Source of the DNA: an uncultured bacterium
GTDB taxonomy: Bacteria > Pseudomonadota > Gammaproteobacteria > Burkholderiales > Burkholderiaceae_C
Reading direction: 5' to 3'
Assembly (NCBI GenBank): GCA_903830565.1
Contig: CAIKUF010000085.1
Span: 1 to 64,000 of the forward strand
DNA length: 64,000 nt
In this document: piece after piece, positions 17,051-25,781 of the stretch
Numbering within the stretch: position 1 is the stretch's first letter
Layout of the letters: every line of letters begins with the position of its first letter
The notes under the pieces: model-generated
Database searches by the model: none
The model's input: only the letters and a program-made list of their open reading frames with translations
Told to the model about the DNA's origin: nothing
Translations under genes and position numbers: made by a program

Positions 17051-19756
17051 ATGCCGTATCGCCTGTTGTCCGCCTTCTTTCTCGCCGCCCTGGCGCTGGT
17101 CGCGCACGCTGCGCCGCCGCTGCAGCCCGTGCAGTCGGTCGAGGGCATCACCGAATACCGGCTTGCCAACGGCATGCAGGTGCTGCTGGCGCCCGACGAC
17201 TCGAAGCCGACGACGACCGTCAACGTGACCTACCGCGTCGGTTCGCGCAACGAGAACTACGGCGAGACCGGCATGGCGCACCTGCTCGAGCACCTGCTGT
17301 TCAAAGGCTCGCCCAAGCATCGCGACCCGATGGCCGAATTCGCAAGCCGCGGCCTGCGCTACAACGGCTCGACCTCGTTCGATCGCACCAACTACTTCGC
17401 CAGCTTCGCGGCCAACCCAGAGACGCTGAAGTTCTACCTCGGATGGCAGGCCGACGCGATGGTGAACAGCTTCATCGCGCGCAAGGACCTCGACAGCGAG
17501 ATGACCGTCGTTCGCAACGAGATGGAGCGCGGCGAGAACGAGCCCCAGCGCATCCTCCATCAGCGCGGCCTGTCGTCGATGTTCCAGTGGCACAACTACG
17601 GCAAGGACACGATAGGAGCACGCAGCGACGTCGAGAACGTCGACATCCCGCGCCTGCAGGCCTTCTACCGCACCTACTATCAGCCGGACAACGCGACGCT
17701 CGTCATCTCGGGCAAGTTCGACGCTAAGCAGGTGCTGCCTTGGATACAGGACAGCCTCGGTCGCATCCCCGCACCGAAGCGCAAGTTGCCGACCTTCTAC
17801 ACCGTCGAGCCGGTGCAGGACGGCGAGCGCGCCTTCACGCTGCGCCGCAGCGGTGGCGTGCCCTTGCTGCTCGCCGGCTACCACGTGCCGGCGGGTGCTC
17901 ACCCCGATTTCGCCGCCGCGGATGTGCTCGCCGGCATTCTTGGCAACGAGCCCTCCGGGCGGCTCTACAGGGACCTCGTGCAGACCCAGCGGGCGGCGTC
18001 GGTCGGCGGATGGGCGCAGGACCTGGCCGACCCGGGCGTGATGATGTTCATCGCCGAACTCGCGCCGGGCCAGAGCGTCGACGCAGCGCGCGAGGCGATG
18101 CTGGCGACACTGGAGTCGTTCGCGGCGAATCCGGTCACGGCCGAGGAACTCGAACGTGCGAAGACCAAGTGGCTCAACGAGTGGAACCGGCACTTCACGA
18201 ATCCCGAGACCATCGGCGTGGCCTTGTCCGAGACCATTGCCCAGGGTGACTGGCGCTTGTTCTTCCTGCAGCGCGACCGCGTTCGCGACCTCAAGCTCAC
18301 CGACGCGCAGCGCGTCGCAACCGAATACCTGCTGCCCGCGAATCGCGTGCTGGGCACCTACGTGCCGACCGAGCAGCCGCAGCGCGCGCCGGCCTCCAAG
18401 CCCGTCGACGTGGCCGCGGCGCTCAAGGGCTACAAGGGTGACGCCGCCGTCGCCGAAGCCGAGGCATTCGACCCGACCCCGGCCAATCTCGAAGCGCGAG
18501 CGCAGCGCTTCACGCTGGCGAGCGGCATGAAGGTGGCGCTTCTTCCCAAGGGCACGCGCGGCCAGGCCGTGCAGGCCGTGCTGACGCTGCGCTTCGGCGA
18601 CGAGAAGAGCCTGTTCGGCAGCGGCGACGTGCCCGAGTTCACGGCCGCAATGCTCGACCGCGGAACCGCCAAGCAGAGCCGCCAGCAGATCCACGACCGC
18701 TTCGAGGCCCTGAACGCGCAGGTCCAGTTCGGCGGCGACGACGGCAAGCTGATGGTCGGCATCCGTACCAAGCGCGACCAGTTGCCGGCAGTGATCGCGC
18801 TTGTCGGCGAGGTGCTGCGCGAAGCGAACTTCCCGGCGCCGGCGCTGGAAGAGATCCGCCAGCAGACGCTGGCCGACATCCAGGCCCGGCGCAAGGAGCC
18901 CGACGCGCTGGTCGAGAACACCCTGGCCCGCCACGGCAACCCGTATCCGCGCGGCGACGTTCGCTACGCACCCGGCTTCGACGAGGCAGTGGCCGATGCG
19001 AAGGCGGTGACGCCCGAGCAGGTGCGCGCGTTCCACGCGCGCTTCGGCGGCGCGTCGCATGCGCAGTTCGGTGCCAGCGGCGACATGGACGTCGCCGCCG
19101 TGCGCAAGGCGCTGGAAGTGGCCTTCGGCGACTGGAAGTCCACTGCAAGTTATGCCCGCGTGCCGACGCCGCTCATCGACGTGAAGCCCGAGCGCTTCGT
19201 GCTCCGCACGCCCGACAAGCAGAACGCGACGATGGTCGTGCGCCAGGCCTTCCCGCTGATCGACAACGACCCCGATTACGCCGCCTTCACGCTTGCCAAT
19301 CGTATGCTCGGGCAGGACAGCAGTTCGCGCCTATGGCAGCGCGTGCGCGAGAAGGATGGCTTGTCGTACGGCGTCGGCAGCTATGTGGCCTGGAGCAGCC
19401 ACGAGCCGAACTCGATGTGGGAGGCGCAGGCCAGCTTCGCGCCGCAGAACCAGGCCCGCGTCGAGGCGGCGTTCCGCGAGGAAGTGGCGCGCGCGCTCAA
19501 GGACGGCTTCACGCAGCGCGAACTCGACGAGGCGCGCAAGGGCCTGCTCAGCGCGCGCCGCCTCGCTCGCGCGCAGGATGGCGCGCTCGCCGGAGCGCTC
19601 GCGAACAACCTCTACCTCGACCGCACGTTCGCGATCTCGCAGAAGGTCGACGACGCGATCGCCGCGGCGACGCTCGAGAACGTCAACGCCGCGCTGCGCA
19701 AGTACCTCAAGCCCGATCGGTTCGTGTTTGCCTTCGGGGGCGACTTCAAGCCCTGA
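17051..19756 (+). CDS. M16 family zinc metallopeptidase, two-repeat form
   Basis: A 901-residue exported protein (signal to AHA, residue 20). The first M16 domain carries the inverted zinc motif HLLEH at 77-81 and the third ligand Glu157 in NEMERGEN, with the usual 76-residue spacing. The second half (about 480-900) is the inactive M16 repeat with the R/Y pair region (SSSRLWQRVREKDGLSYGVG) that closes the chamber. This is the pitrilysin/PqqL-like arrangement, a clam-shell protease that cleaves short unfolded peptides, here in the periplasm. It is a single gene facing the end of the flagellar operon. Catalytic residues are complete. The substrate is unknown. Confidence 0.9.
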   Translation: MPYRLLSAFFLAALALVAHAAPPLQPVQSVEGITEYRLANGMQVLLAPDDSKPTTTVNVTYRVGSRNENYGETGMAHLLEHLLFKGSPKHRDPMAEFASRGLRYNGSTSFDRTNYFASFAANPETLKFYLGWQADAMVNSFIARKDLDSEMTVVRNEMERGENEPQRILHQRGLSSMFQWHNYGKDTIGARSDVENVDIPRLQAFYRTYYQPDNATLVISGKFDAKQVLPWIQDSLGRIPAPKRKLPTFYTVEPVQDGERAFTLRRSGGVPLLLAGYHVPAGAHPDFAAADVLAGILGNEPSGRLYRDLVQTQRAASVGGWAQDLADPGVMMFIAELAPGQSVDAAREAMLATLESFAANPVTAEELERAKTKWLNEWNRHFTNPETIGVALSETIAQGDWRLFFLQRDRVRDLKLTDAQRVATEYLLPANRVLGTYVPTEQPQRAPASKPVDVAAALKGYKGDAAVAEAEAFDPTPANLEARAQRFTLASGMKVALLPKGTRGQAVQAVLTLRFGDEKSLFGSGDVPEFTAAMLDRGTAKQSRQQIHDRFEALNAQVQFGGDDGKLMVGIRTKRDQLPAVIALVGEVLREANFPAPALEEIRQQTLADIQARRKEPDALVENTLARHGNPYPRGDVRYAPGFDEAVADAKAVTPEQVRAFHARFGGASHAQFGASGDMDVAAVRKALEVAFGDWKSTASYARVPTPLIDVKPERFVLRTPDKQNATMVVRQAFPLIDNDPDYAAFTLANRMLGQDSSSRLWQRVREKDGLSYGVGSYVAWSSHEPNSMWEAQASFAPQNQARVEAAFREEVARALKDGFTQRELDEARKGLLSARRLARAQDGALAGALANNLYLDRTFAISQKVDDAIAAATLENVNAALRKYLKPDRFVFAFGGDFKP

Positions 19757-19810
19757 CGGGTGCCGAGAACCGCGGGCGAGGGCTCGCCGAAGCGTTCGGA
19801 GCAGAGCCTG

Positions 19811-20572
19811 CTACTGGAAGTGCGTGAGCATCTGTTCGATCGCCATCGTGAACGGCGCGCTCATCATCGGCAGGGTCAGCAGCACGCCCAGCAGGCCGAC
19901 CGAGAGCGTGATCGGAAAGCCGATCGCGAACACGTTCATCTGCTGCGCAACGCGCGAGACGATGCCGAGCACGAGGTTCACAAACAGCAGCATCGCGATC
20001 ATCGGCAGTGCGATCCACAGCCCGAGGCTGAAGATCTCGGCGCCCCACAGTTGCGGCTGCGTGCTGCGCAGGAATGCAAATGGCTCGGGGCCGACTGGGA
20101 AAGCGTGGAAGCTCCGCACGACGGCGGCAATCAGCAGCAGGTGGCCGTTGATGACGATGAACAGCCACGACACCGTCACGCCGTAGAAGCGGCTGACAGC
20201 GGTCGCCTGGCCGCCTGACACCGGGTCGAAGAAGCCGGCGAAATTGAGCCCCATCTGCAGGCCGACAAGTTCGCCCGCGAGTTCGATGGCGGCGAACACC
20301 AGCCGCGCCGCAAAGCCAAGCGAGAGGCCGATCAGGACCTGCTGCAGCAAGACGAGGAAGGCCTGCGCCGAGTCGAGTGCGACGAGCGGCATCTCGGGCA
20401 GCGAAGCCTGGCCGCACAGCGCGATCAGGAAGGCAAGAGCGACGCGCAGGCGCATCGGCACGCTGCGCTGGGCGATCACCGGCATCGTGCCGAACAGCGC
20501 CAGCACGCGCAGGAAGGGCCACAGAATCGGGCTGACCCAGGCCAGCACCTGGGCGTCGGTGAAGGTGAGCAC
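19811..20572 (-). CDS. fliR: Flagellar export gate protein FliR
   Basis: A 253-residue polytopic inner-membrane protein of the FliR/SctT family. It starts MLTFTDAQVLAWV and has the conserved GLSLGFAARLVFAAIELAGELVGLQMGL core and an NLVLGIVSRVAQQMNVFAIGFP segment, the loop that plugs the export gate. Together with FliP and FliQ it forms the helical export gate of the flagellar type III apparatus. It is the last gene of the fliLMNOPQR group, starting 39 bp after fliQ ends. Confidence 0.93.
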   Translation of the reverse strand: MLTFTDAQVLAWVSPILWPFLRVLALFGTMPVIAQRSVPMRLRVALAFLIALCGQASLPEMPLVALDSAQAFLVLLQQVLIGLSLGFAARLVFAAIELAGELVGLQMGLNFAGFFDPVSGGQATAVSRFYGVTVSWLFIVINGHLLLIAAVVRSFHAFPVGPEPFAFLRSTQPQLWGAEIFSLGLWIALPMIAMLLFVNLVLGIVSRVAQQMNVFAIGFPITLSVGLLGVLLTLPMMSAPFTMAIEQMLTHFQ

Positions 20573-20611
20573 GGCGGCGGGATCGCTATCTGCGAGCGAT
20601 ACTCACACGCG

Positions 20612-20881
20612 TCATGACACAGCGGACGGGATGGCCTGCAGCATGCGCTGCAGGAACTCGACCAGCGTGCTCAGCATCCACGGCCCGGCGATCATCAGTA
20701 CCGCGACCGCGGCGATCATCTTCGGCACGAAAGAGAGCGTCGCCTCGTTGATCTGCGTCGCGGCCTGGAAAACGCTGACCACCAGGCCGACGACGAGCAC
20801 GGTCAGCAAGACCGGCGCGGCGACCATCAGCAGCAGGTACAGGCCCTGCTGACCGAAGGTGAAGACGGCTTGCGAGTCCAT
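20612..20881 (-). CDS. fliQ: Flagellar export gate protein FliQ
   Basis: 89 residues, the standard FliQ length, with two membrane helices joined by the conserved QAATQINEATLSFVPK loop. Four copies wrap around the FliP-FliR helix in the export gate. The ATG at 20881 gives MDSQAVFTFGQQ, the usual start. An upstream in-frame extension would be only seven residues with no family support. It is separated from fliP by 82 bp of repeat DNA, the only wide gap inside an otherwise tightly packed operon. Confidence 0.93.
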   Translation of the reverse strand: MDSQAVFTFGQQGLYLLLMVAAPVLLTVLVVGLVVSVFQAATQINEATLSFVPKMIAAVAVLMIAGPWMLSTLVEFLQRMLQAIPSAVS

Positions 20882-20896
20882 GAAGGTTCCTTTTGC

Positions 20897-20948
20897 CCCC
20901 AAGACGCCTGCGGCGTCGTCCCCCCGAGGGGGAGCGACCGCCTTGGGG
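20897..20948. repeat. Nested-hairpin intergenic repeat between fliP and fliQ
   Basis: Outer arms CCCCAAG (20897-20903) and CTTGGGG (20942-20948) enclose two further perfect hairpins. These are GACGCC-tgc-GGCGTC (20903-20917) and CCCCC-cga-GGGGG (20920-20932). A GC-rich tail (CGGCCCGGCGGCGG) runs to the fliP stop. The composition and layout resemble dispersed intergenic repeats of Burkholderiales, but no second copy is in this window. It sits in mid-operon, so it is transcribed and could affect mRNA processing or fliQ expression. Confidence 0.65.
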
Positions 20949-20963
20949 CGGCCCGGCGGCGGT

Positions 20964-21740
20964 CTAGGTCACAAAGCTCGCCGCCAGGGACCCGAGCAAC
21001 AGATTCCAGCCGTCGGCGAGGACGAACAGCATGAGCTTGAAGGGCAGGGCGACGAGCACGGGGCTGAGCATCATCATGCCAAGGCTCATCAGCACACTGG
21101 CGACGATCATGTCGATGACCAGAAACGGGATGAAGATCAGGAAGCCGATCTGGAACGCGCTCTTGAGCTCGCTGGTCACGAAGGCTGGCACCAGCACCTT
21201 GAAGGGTACGTCGGCCGACTTGAGCGCGGGGTCGAGCTTGGCCAGCTTGGCGAACAGCATGACGTCGGACTGGCGAGTCTGCTTGAGCATGAACTCGCGC
21301 AGCGGCAGCTCGCCGCGGCGGGCGGCTTCGTCGAAGGCGATCTTGTTCTCGCTGTAGGGCTGGTAGGCGTCGACGTAGACCTTGTCCAGCGTCGGGCCCA
21401 TCACGAAGAAGGTCAGGAACAGGCTCAGGCCGACGATCACCTGGTTCGGGGGCGCGGCCTGCGTGCCCAAGGCCTGGCGCAGCAGGCTGAGCACGATGAC
21501 GATGCGCGTGAAGCCCGTCATCAGCAGCAGCACCGCGGGCAGGAACGATAGCGCGGTGAAGAAGAGCAGCGTCTGGATCGGCACCGAATAGCTCGTGCCG
21601 CCGCTGCCCTGGCCGATCAGCAGCGGCAGGCTTGCACTGCCGCTGGCCTGCGCAAACGCGATCGCGGGCGCGGCCAGGCAAGCCGCGAGCAGGCCAGCGC
21701 GAATCGACCTTACCGAGATGCGCGCGCGCTCAGCGCTCAT
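20964..21740 (-). CDS. fliP: Flagellar export gate protein FliP
   Basis: 258 residues with a cleavable signal (about residues 1-28, as is normal for FliP) and four membrane helices. Conserved segments include [38 protein letters not shown], the long periplasmic loop, and [20 protein letters not shown]. FliP forms the pentameric core of the type III export gate. The ATG at 21740 is the first with a sensible signal peptide and overlaps the end of fliO by 11 bp, which indicates coupled translation. Confidence 0.93.
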   Translation of the reverse strand: MSAERARISVRSIRAGLLAACLAAPAIAFAQASGSASLPLLIGQGSGGTSYSVPIQTLLFFTALSFLPAVLLLMTGFTRIVIVLSLLRQALGTQAAPPNQVIVGLSLFLTFFVMGPTLDKVYVDAYQPYSENKIAFDEAARRGELPLREFMLKQTRQSDVMLFAKLAKLDPALKSADVPFKVLVPAFVTSELKSAFQIGFLIFIPFLVIDMIVASVLMSLGMMMLSPVLVALPFKLMLFVLADGWNLLLGSLAASFVT

Positions 21741-22080
21741 CGGGCAAGCCCTTGCTGCGCAGGCGCGACAAGACCTGGGTGAACGGCGACGCGCCGTGCG
21801 CGGCGGCCACCGGCAGCGCGACCGACTGCGGAGCCATTTCATGCAGCGCGGTGATGTTCTGCGGCGTGACGCCGAGCACCAGCCAGCGGCGCTCGCTGCC
21901 TTGCCCCACCTCGACGGTCACGATGCGCTGCTGCGGCGACAGCGGCAGCACCGCCACGCTGCGCAGAACGCCGTGCGCCGAGATGCCGCCGACCGGCGTG
22001 CGCTTGAGCAGCCAGAGGGCGAGCGGAATCAACGCAGCGACGGCGGCGAACCACAGCAGCGGTGCAAAGCTGAACGGCAT
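21730..22080 (-). CDS. fliO: Flagellar biosynthesis protein FliO
   Basis: 116 residues with one N-terminal membrane helix ([19 protein letters not shown]) and a cytoplasmic domain with the family core [20 protein letters not shown] followed by [17 protein letters not shown]. FliO is a scaffold that helps assemble the FliP ring and is not part of the final gate. It starts two bases after the stop of fliN and overlaps fliP. Confidence 0.88.
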   Translation of the reverse strand: MPFSFAPLLWFAAVAALIPLALWLLKRTPVGGISAHGVLRSVAVLPLSPQQRIVTVEVGQGSERRWLVLGVTPQNITALHEMAPQSVALPVAAAHGASPFTQVLSRLRSKGLPDER

Positions 22081-22082
22081 GG

Positions 22083-22520
22083 CTAGCAGCGGCTCAACCG
22101 GCGCATGCGCTCCGATGGCGTCACGATGTCGGTCAGGCGGATGCCGAACTTCTCGTTCACGACCACGACCTCGCCCTGTGCGATCAGGTAGCCGTTGACG
22201 AGTACGTCCATCGGTTCGCCCGCCTGCGCGTCGAGCTCGACGACCGAGCCCTGCGCCAGTTGCAGGATGTGCTTGATCGGGATGCGCGTGCGGCCCAGTT
22301 CCACCGTCAACTGGACGGGGATGTCCAGGATCATGTTGATGTCGCTGGCGGCGGCGGGGCCGGTGGAGGTCTGGAAGTTCGCGAATGCGGCCGGCGCGAC
22401 CTGGTCGCCGCCGTCCTGCAGCTCCGATGCCGTTTCCGGCTTCGCATCGGTCAGCGCGGCGGCCCATTCGGCGGCCATCGCATCTTCGTCGGTGGCGCCA
22501 GCGACGGTGGGTTCAGTCAT
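22083..22520 (-). CDS. fliN: Flagellar motor switch protein FliN
   Basis: A 145-residue protein. Residues 1-65 are acidic and variable, and about 65-145 is the SpoA/SURF domain with NMILDIPVQLTVELGRTRIP, then LDAQAGEPMDVLVNGYLIAQGEVVVV. FliN forms the lower C-ring with FliM and binds the FliH-export complex. The ATG at 22520 has a GGAG ribosome site. The slightly longer frame would begin with TTG inside that site. It overlaps the fliM stop by 8 bp. Confidence 0.93.
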   Translation of the reverse strand: MTEPTVAGATDEDAMAAEWAAALTDAKPETASELQDGGDQVAPAAFANFQTSTGPAAASDINMILDIPVQLTVELGRTRIPIKHILQLAQGSVVELDAQAGEPMDVLVNGYLIAQGEVVVVNEKFGIRLTDIVTPSERMRRLSRC

Positions 22521-23517
22521 GGGACTCTCCAATCCAGCCCGTGTTCGAGCTGCTCAGCAATTGATCGACCTTCAGCGCGTATTTGCCGTTAGACGTTCCG
22601 TAGTGGCATTCGAGCACCGGCACGCCGGCCACCTTGGCCTCGATGCCGGGCTTGAGATCGAGCTCGATGAAGTCGCCCGGCTTGAAGGCGAGCAGTTGCT
22701 CGACCGTCGCCGGCGCGTGCCCGAGTTCGGCGATGAGCTCGACCTGCGCGGCCTGGATCTGCGTCTTCATCAGCTTGACCCAGCGCCGGTCGGGCTCGTT
22801 CGAGTCGCCCTGGACGCTGGAATAGAGCACGTCGCGGATGGGCTCCAGCGTCGCGTAGGGAATGCAGAAGTGGACCGTGCCGACCGTATCGCCGATCTCG
22901 AGCGTGAACGAGGTCGTCACCACCACTTCGCTGGGCGTCGCGATGTTGGCGAACTGCGGCTGCATCTCGGAGCGCTGGTACTCGAGCTGCAGCGGGTAGA
23001 CGCCGACCCAGGCGTTCGAGTACTCCGTCGTCACCACTTCGACCAGGCGCTGGATGATGCGCTGCTCGGTGGCCGAGAAGTCGCGCCCTTCGATGCGCGT
23101 GTGGTACTTGCCGGCGCCGCCGAAGAGGGCGTCGATGACCGCGAACACCAGCGTCGGATCGCACACGATCAGGCCGCTGCCGCGCAGCGGGCGCACGGAG
23201 ACGATGTTGAAGTTGGTCGGCACCACGATCTCGCGCAGGAAGGCGCTGAACTTCTGCACCTTGATGCTGCCGATCGAGACCTCGGGGCTCTTGCGCAGGA
23301 AGTTGAACAGACCGACGCGGATGTTGCGTGCGAAGCGCTCGTTGATGATCTCCATCGTGGGCATGCGCCCGCGGACAATGCGCTCCTGGCTCGCCAGGTC
23401 GTAGTTGCGTAGGCCGCCGGTCTGCCCTTCATCCTGCTCTAGCTTCTGGCTCTCGCCGGTGATGCCCTGCAGCAGAGCGTCGACCTCGTCTTGCGAGAGA
23501 ACGTACTGGTTGCTCAT
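22513..23517 (-). CDS. fliM: Flagellar motor switch protein FliM
   Basis: 334 residues, normal for FliM. The N-terminal VLSQDEVDALLQGI peptide is the CheY-phosphate binding segment. The middle CheC-like domain (about 45-240) and C-terminal SpoA domain (about 250-334) are intact. FliM binds FliG and FliN in the C-ring and sets rotation direction. Its ATG overlaps the fliL stop (ATGA), and its own end overlaps fliN. Confidence 0.95.
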   Translation of the reverse strand: MSNQYVLSQDEVDALLQGITGESQKLEQDEGQTGGLRNYDLASQERIVRGRMPTMEIINERFARNIRVGLFNFLRKSPEVSIGSIKVQKFSAFLREIVVPTNFNIVSVRPLRGSGLIVCDPTLVFAVIDALFGGAGKYHTRIEGRDFSATEQRIIQRLVEVVTTEYSNAWVGVYPLQLEYQRSEMQPQFANIATPSEVVVTTSFTLEIGDTVGTVHFCIPYATLEPIRDVLYSSVQGDSNEPDRRWVKLMKTQIQAAQVELIAELGHAPATVEQLLAFKPGDFIELDLKPGIEAKVAGVPVLECHYGTSNGKYALKVDQLLSSSNTGWIGESHD

Positions 23518-24143
23518 TGGATGATGAAGCTGGCGAAGTGCACGCGCCGCACCGGGTTGTGGACCGCGGGCTTGCGCAGCTTGGCCGGCGTCGCTTTGGC
23601 GCCGCTGGCCGCATTGACAGCCGCCGTGCCCTCGGCAGGCGTGTCGGGGTTGATCTCGATGCCCATCGGGCGCACCGCCTCCCGCATGATCTCGGCCGCC
23701 AGCGCCTCCTTGCCGGCTCGATCGAGCAGTTCCTGCGAGGTCTTGTGAGCCAGGATCATCAGGATCGAATTGCGGATCGCAGGCATGTACAGCTTCATCT
23801 CGTCGGCGAACTTCGTGTCGTCCACCTCGAGCGTCAGGCCGACCTGGGCATAGCGCTCGGCGTCCTTGTCGGCCAGGTTGACCACGAACAGATCGAGCGG
23901 GACATAGATCGGCGCCGAATGGTGGCCACTCTTCTCGGCTTCGGCGGTCGCGACGGCGCCGCCCTCCGCTGCGGCCTCTTCCGCGGCTGCAGCGGCCCGC
24001 TTCTTCATGACGTAGAACGCCGCGCCGCCGCCGGCCAGCAACAGCACGACCAGCGCGATGGCGACCAGGATGATCACCTTCTTCTTGCCCGTGACGGGCA
24101 CCGGCGGCGCTTCAGGTGCGGCGGCGGGCGCGGTAGCAGACAT
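23514..24143 (-). CDS. fliL: Flagellar basal-body protein FliL
   Basis: 209 residues. A short cytoplasmic start precedes a single membrane helix (VIILVAIALVVLLLAGGGAAFYVM). An Ala/Glu-rich linker is followed by the periplasmic stomatin-like FliL domain, with YVPLDLFVVNLADKDAERYAQVG at the start. FliL surrounds and stabilises stator units. The ATG at 24143 is chosen over a GTG at 24164 because AAGGAG lies 9 bases ahead of it. The C-terminal 45 residues are longer than usual and Ala/Pro-rich before the final RRVHFASFIIQ. It is the first gene of the fli operon. The 211 bp upstream hold tRNA-Ser. Confidence 0.88.
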   Translation of the reverse strand: MSATAPAAAPEAPPVPVTGKKKVIILVAIALVVLLLAGGGAAFYVMKKRAAAAAEEAAAEGGAVATAEAEKSGHHSAPIYVPLDLFVVNLADKDAERYAQVGLTLEVDDTKFADEMKLYMPAIRNSILMILAHKTSQELLDRAGKEALAAEIMREAVRPMGIEINPDTPAEGTAAVNAASGAKATPAKLRKPAVHNPVRRVHFASFIIQ

Positions 24144-24315
24144 GGACGGCATCTCCTTCGGCACGTGGCCTGTGGCATGCGGAAATTATGGAAAGCCAGC
24201 CCCCGGCGCGAAGCGGCGATAAGCGGGGCAAAGCGGTGCCGTATCTCGACCGGGGCGCGGTGCTCGCGTGCGGCTATCCAGGCCGGCGCCAGAGGCGGGG
24301 ATGCGGGCCACCAAT

Positions 24316-24346
24316 GCAAACACGGACCGCGAGGGTCCGTGTTTGC
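24316..24346 (-). terminator. Hairpin downstream of tRNA-Ser
   Basis: A perfect 13-bp stem (GCAAACACGGACC/GGTCCGTGTTTGC) with a GCGAG loop begins 9 bp beyond the tRNA 3' end. Such A-rich 5'/U-rich 3' stems often end tRNA transcripts. There is no long U-tract after it on the reverse strand. Confidence 0.65.
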
Positions 24347-24354
24347 TTCCTGCC

Positions 24355-24445
24355 TGGCGGAGAGAGCGGGATTCGAACCCGCGGGGGGTTATTAGCCCCC
24401 ACACGCTTTCCAGGCGTGCGACTTAAACCGCTCATCCATCTCTCC
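24355..24445 (-). tRNA. tRNA-Ser (anticodon GGA)
   Basis: 91 nt including an encoded CCA. Acceptor GGAGAGA pairs with TCTCTCC. The anticodon arm CACGC-CTGGAAA-GCGTG shows GGA. The long variable arm (GGGGGCTAATAACCCCCC) marks class II tRNA-Ser. The T arm GCGGGTTCGAATCCCGC is standard. It lies upstream of the flagellar operon on the same strand and is followed by a hairpin. Confidence 0.97.
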
Positions 24446-24457
24446 GGAGCCGGAAGT

Positions 24458-24826
24458 CTAGCTCACGGGATGCAGCGAATGTGCCTTGAGCAGCGTCAGG
24501 GCGACGACGTCCAGCGCACGTTCGTGCGTGGCCTCCAGCACCACCGGCGGTGCGACGCCCGCGGCACAAGCTTCCATCCAGCGCAACGCGCACAGGCACC
24601 AGCGGTCGCCCGCGTTCAGGCCGCGAAAGCGTTGCTCGTGCCTGGGCGTCGAGAGGTCGTTGCCGCGCGCCTTCGAGTACGCCAGGAACTCGGCCGTCAC
24701 ACGCACGCAGACGACGTGCAGGCCAATATCGTCGTCGCCGGTGTTGCAACAGCCGTCGCGGTAGAAGCCCGTCAGCGGGTCGTAGGAGCAGGGCACGAGC
24801 GCGGTGCCGAGGACGTTCAAGGCCAT
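24458..24826 (-). CDS. DUF2237 family protein
   Basis: A 122-residue cytoplasmic protein matching DUF2237 throughout. It has the starting NVLGTALVPCSYDPLTGFYRDG, then CNTGDDDIGLHVVCVRVT, and 'GDRWCLCALRWMEA' in the middle, ending with LDVVALTLLKAH. The conserved cysteines (Cys13, Cys26/27, Cys77/79) suggest metal or redox chemistry, but the family function is unknown. It ends 12 bp before the 5' end of tRNA-Ser and starts 3 bp after the band-7 gene stop. Confidence 0.85.
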   Translation of the reverse strand: MALNVLGTALVPCSYDPLTGFYRDGCCNTGDDDIGLHVVCVRVTAEFLAYSKARGNDLSTPRHEQRFRGLNAGDRWCLCALRWMEACAAGVAPPVVLEATHERALDVVALTLLKAHSLHPVS

Positions 24827-24829
24827 GCG

Positions 24830-25744
24830 CTACTTCGGGTGCGCGGGCTTCATCAGTGCCATCGCGGTCGCGATCAGCGCCGACACTTCGGTCATGTTGC
24901 CGGGCACGATCATCGTGTTGTTCTTCTGCGCGAGCTGCGCATAGGCCTCGACTGCCTTCTCGGCGACCTTGAGCGTCACCGCCTGCTCGCCGCCCGGGGA
25001 CTGGATCGCTGCTGCGATCTTGCGGATGGCGTCCGCCGTCGCGTCGGCCACCGCGGTGATGGCGGAGGCCTGGCCCTGGGCCTTGTTGATCTCGGCTTGG
25101 CGCTCGCCTTCGGAGTTGTTGATGTAGGCCTGGCGCTGCCCTTCGGCGATGTTGATCTGCTCCTGCTTACGCCCTTCCGAGGCCGCGATCAGCGCGCGCT
25201 TGCCGCGCTCGGCGGTGATCTGGGCCTGCATCGCGTGCAGGATCTCGTTCGGCGGCGTCAGGTCCTTGATCTCGTAGCGCAGCACCTTCACGCCCCAGTT
25301 CAGCGCCGCGTCGTCGAGCGCGTTGACGACGGCGACGTTGATCGCTTCGCGCTCCTCGAAGGTCTTGTCCAGTTCCATGCGGCCGATCACCGAGCGCAGC
25401 AGCGTCTGCGCGAGCTGGGTGATCGCGACCACGTAGTTGCTCGAACCGTAGCTCGCGCGCATCGGGTCGGTGACCTGGAAATAGATGATGCCGTCGACAT
25501 GGAGCTGCGTGTTGTCGCGCGTGATGCAGACCTGGCTCGGAACGTCGAGCGGGATCTCCTTCAGCGAGTGCCGGTAGGCCACGCGATCGACGAACGGGAT
25601 CAGGAAGCTCAGCCCCGGCGCCAGCGTCGCGTGGTACTTGCCGAGGCGCTCGACGACCCAGGCGTGCTGCTGCGGAACGACCTTGACCGACTTGACGATG
25701 AAGATCGCGGCGATGACGAAAACGACGATGGCGATGATTTCCAT
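24830..25744 (-). CDS. SPFH/band 7 (stomatin-like) protein, QmcA type
   Basis: 304 residues: an N-terminal membrane anchor (residues 1-20) and an SPFH domain (VPQQHAWVVERLGKYHATLAPGL onwards). A long coiled-coil follows (ITAERGKRALIAASEGRKQ, then GERQAEINKAQGQA), and a hydrophobic C-terminus completes the protein. Bacterial members oligomerise in detergent-resistant membrane patches and work with NfeD proteins. The ATG at 25744 gives the standard QmcA-like start. The partner NfeD gene lies immediately upstream with a 37-bp gap, a widespread operon. Confidence 0.9.
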   Translation of the reverse strand: MEIIAIVVFVIAAIFIVKSVKVVPQQHAWVVERLGKYHATLAPGLSFLIPFVDRVAYRHSLKEIPLDVPSQVCITRDNTQLHVDGIIYFQVTDPMRASYGSSNYVVAITQLAQTLLRSVIGRMELDKTFEEREAINVAVVNALDDAALNWGVKVLRYEIKDLTPPNEILHAMQAQITAERGKRALIAASEGRKQEQINIAEGQRQAYINNSEGERQAEINKAQGQASAITAVADATADAIRKIAAAIQSPGGEQAVTLKVAEKAVEAYAQLAQKNNTMIVPGNMTEVSALIATAMALMKPAHPK

Positions 25745-25781
25745 GGATGAAAGCGTCTCGTAAGGCATTCGAGTTGAAGTG

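Noticed and set aside
17018-19060. Open reverse-strand frame of 680 codons
   Set aside because: It lies opposite the M16 peptidase gene, whose zinc motif, signal peptide and full-length match are clear. The reverse product is Arg/His/Leu-rich with no recognisable domain, as expected for a shadow in GC-rich DNA.
24144-24240. Sigma-28 or sigma-54 promoter for fliL
   Set aside because: No match to either consensus at correct spacing was seen. Only weak sigma-70-like elements are present.
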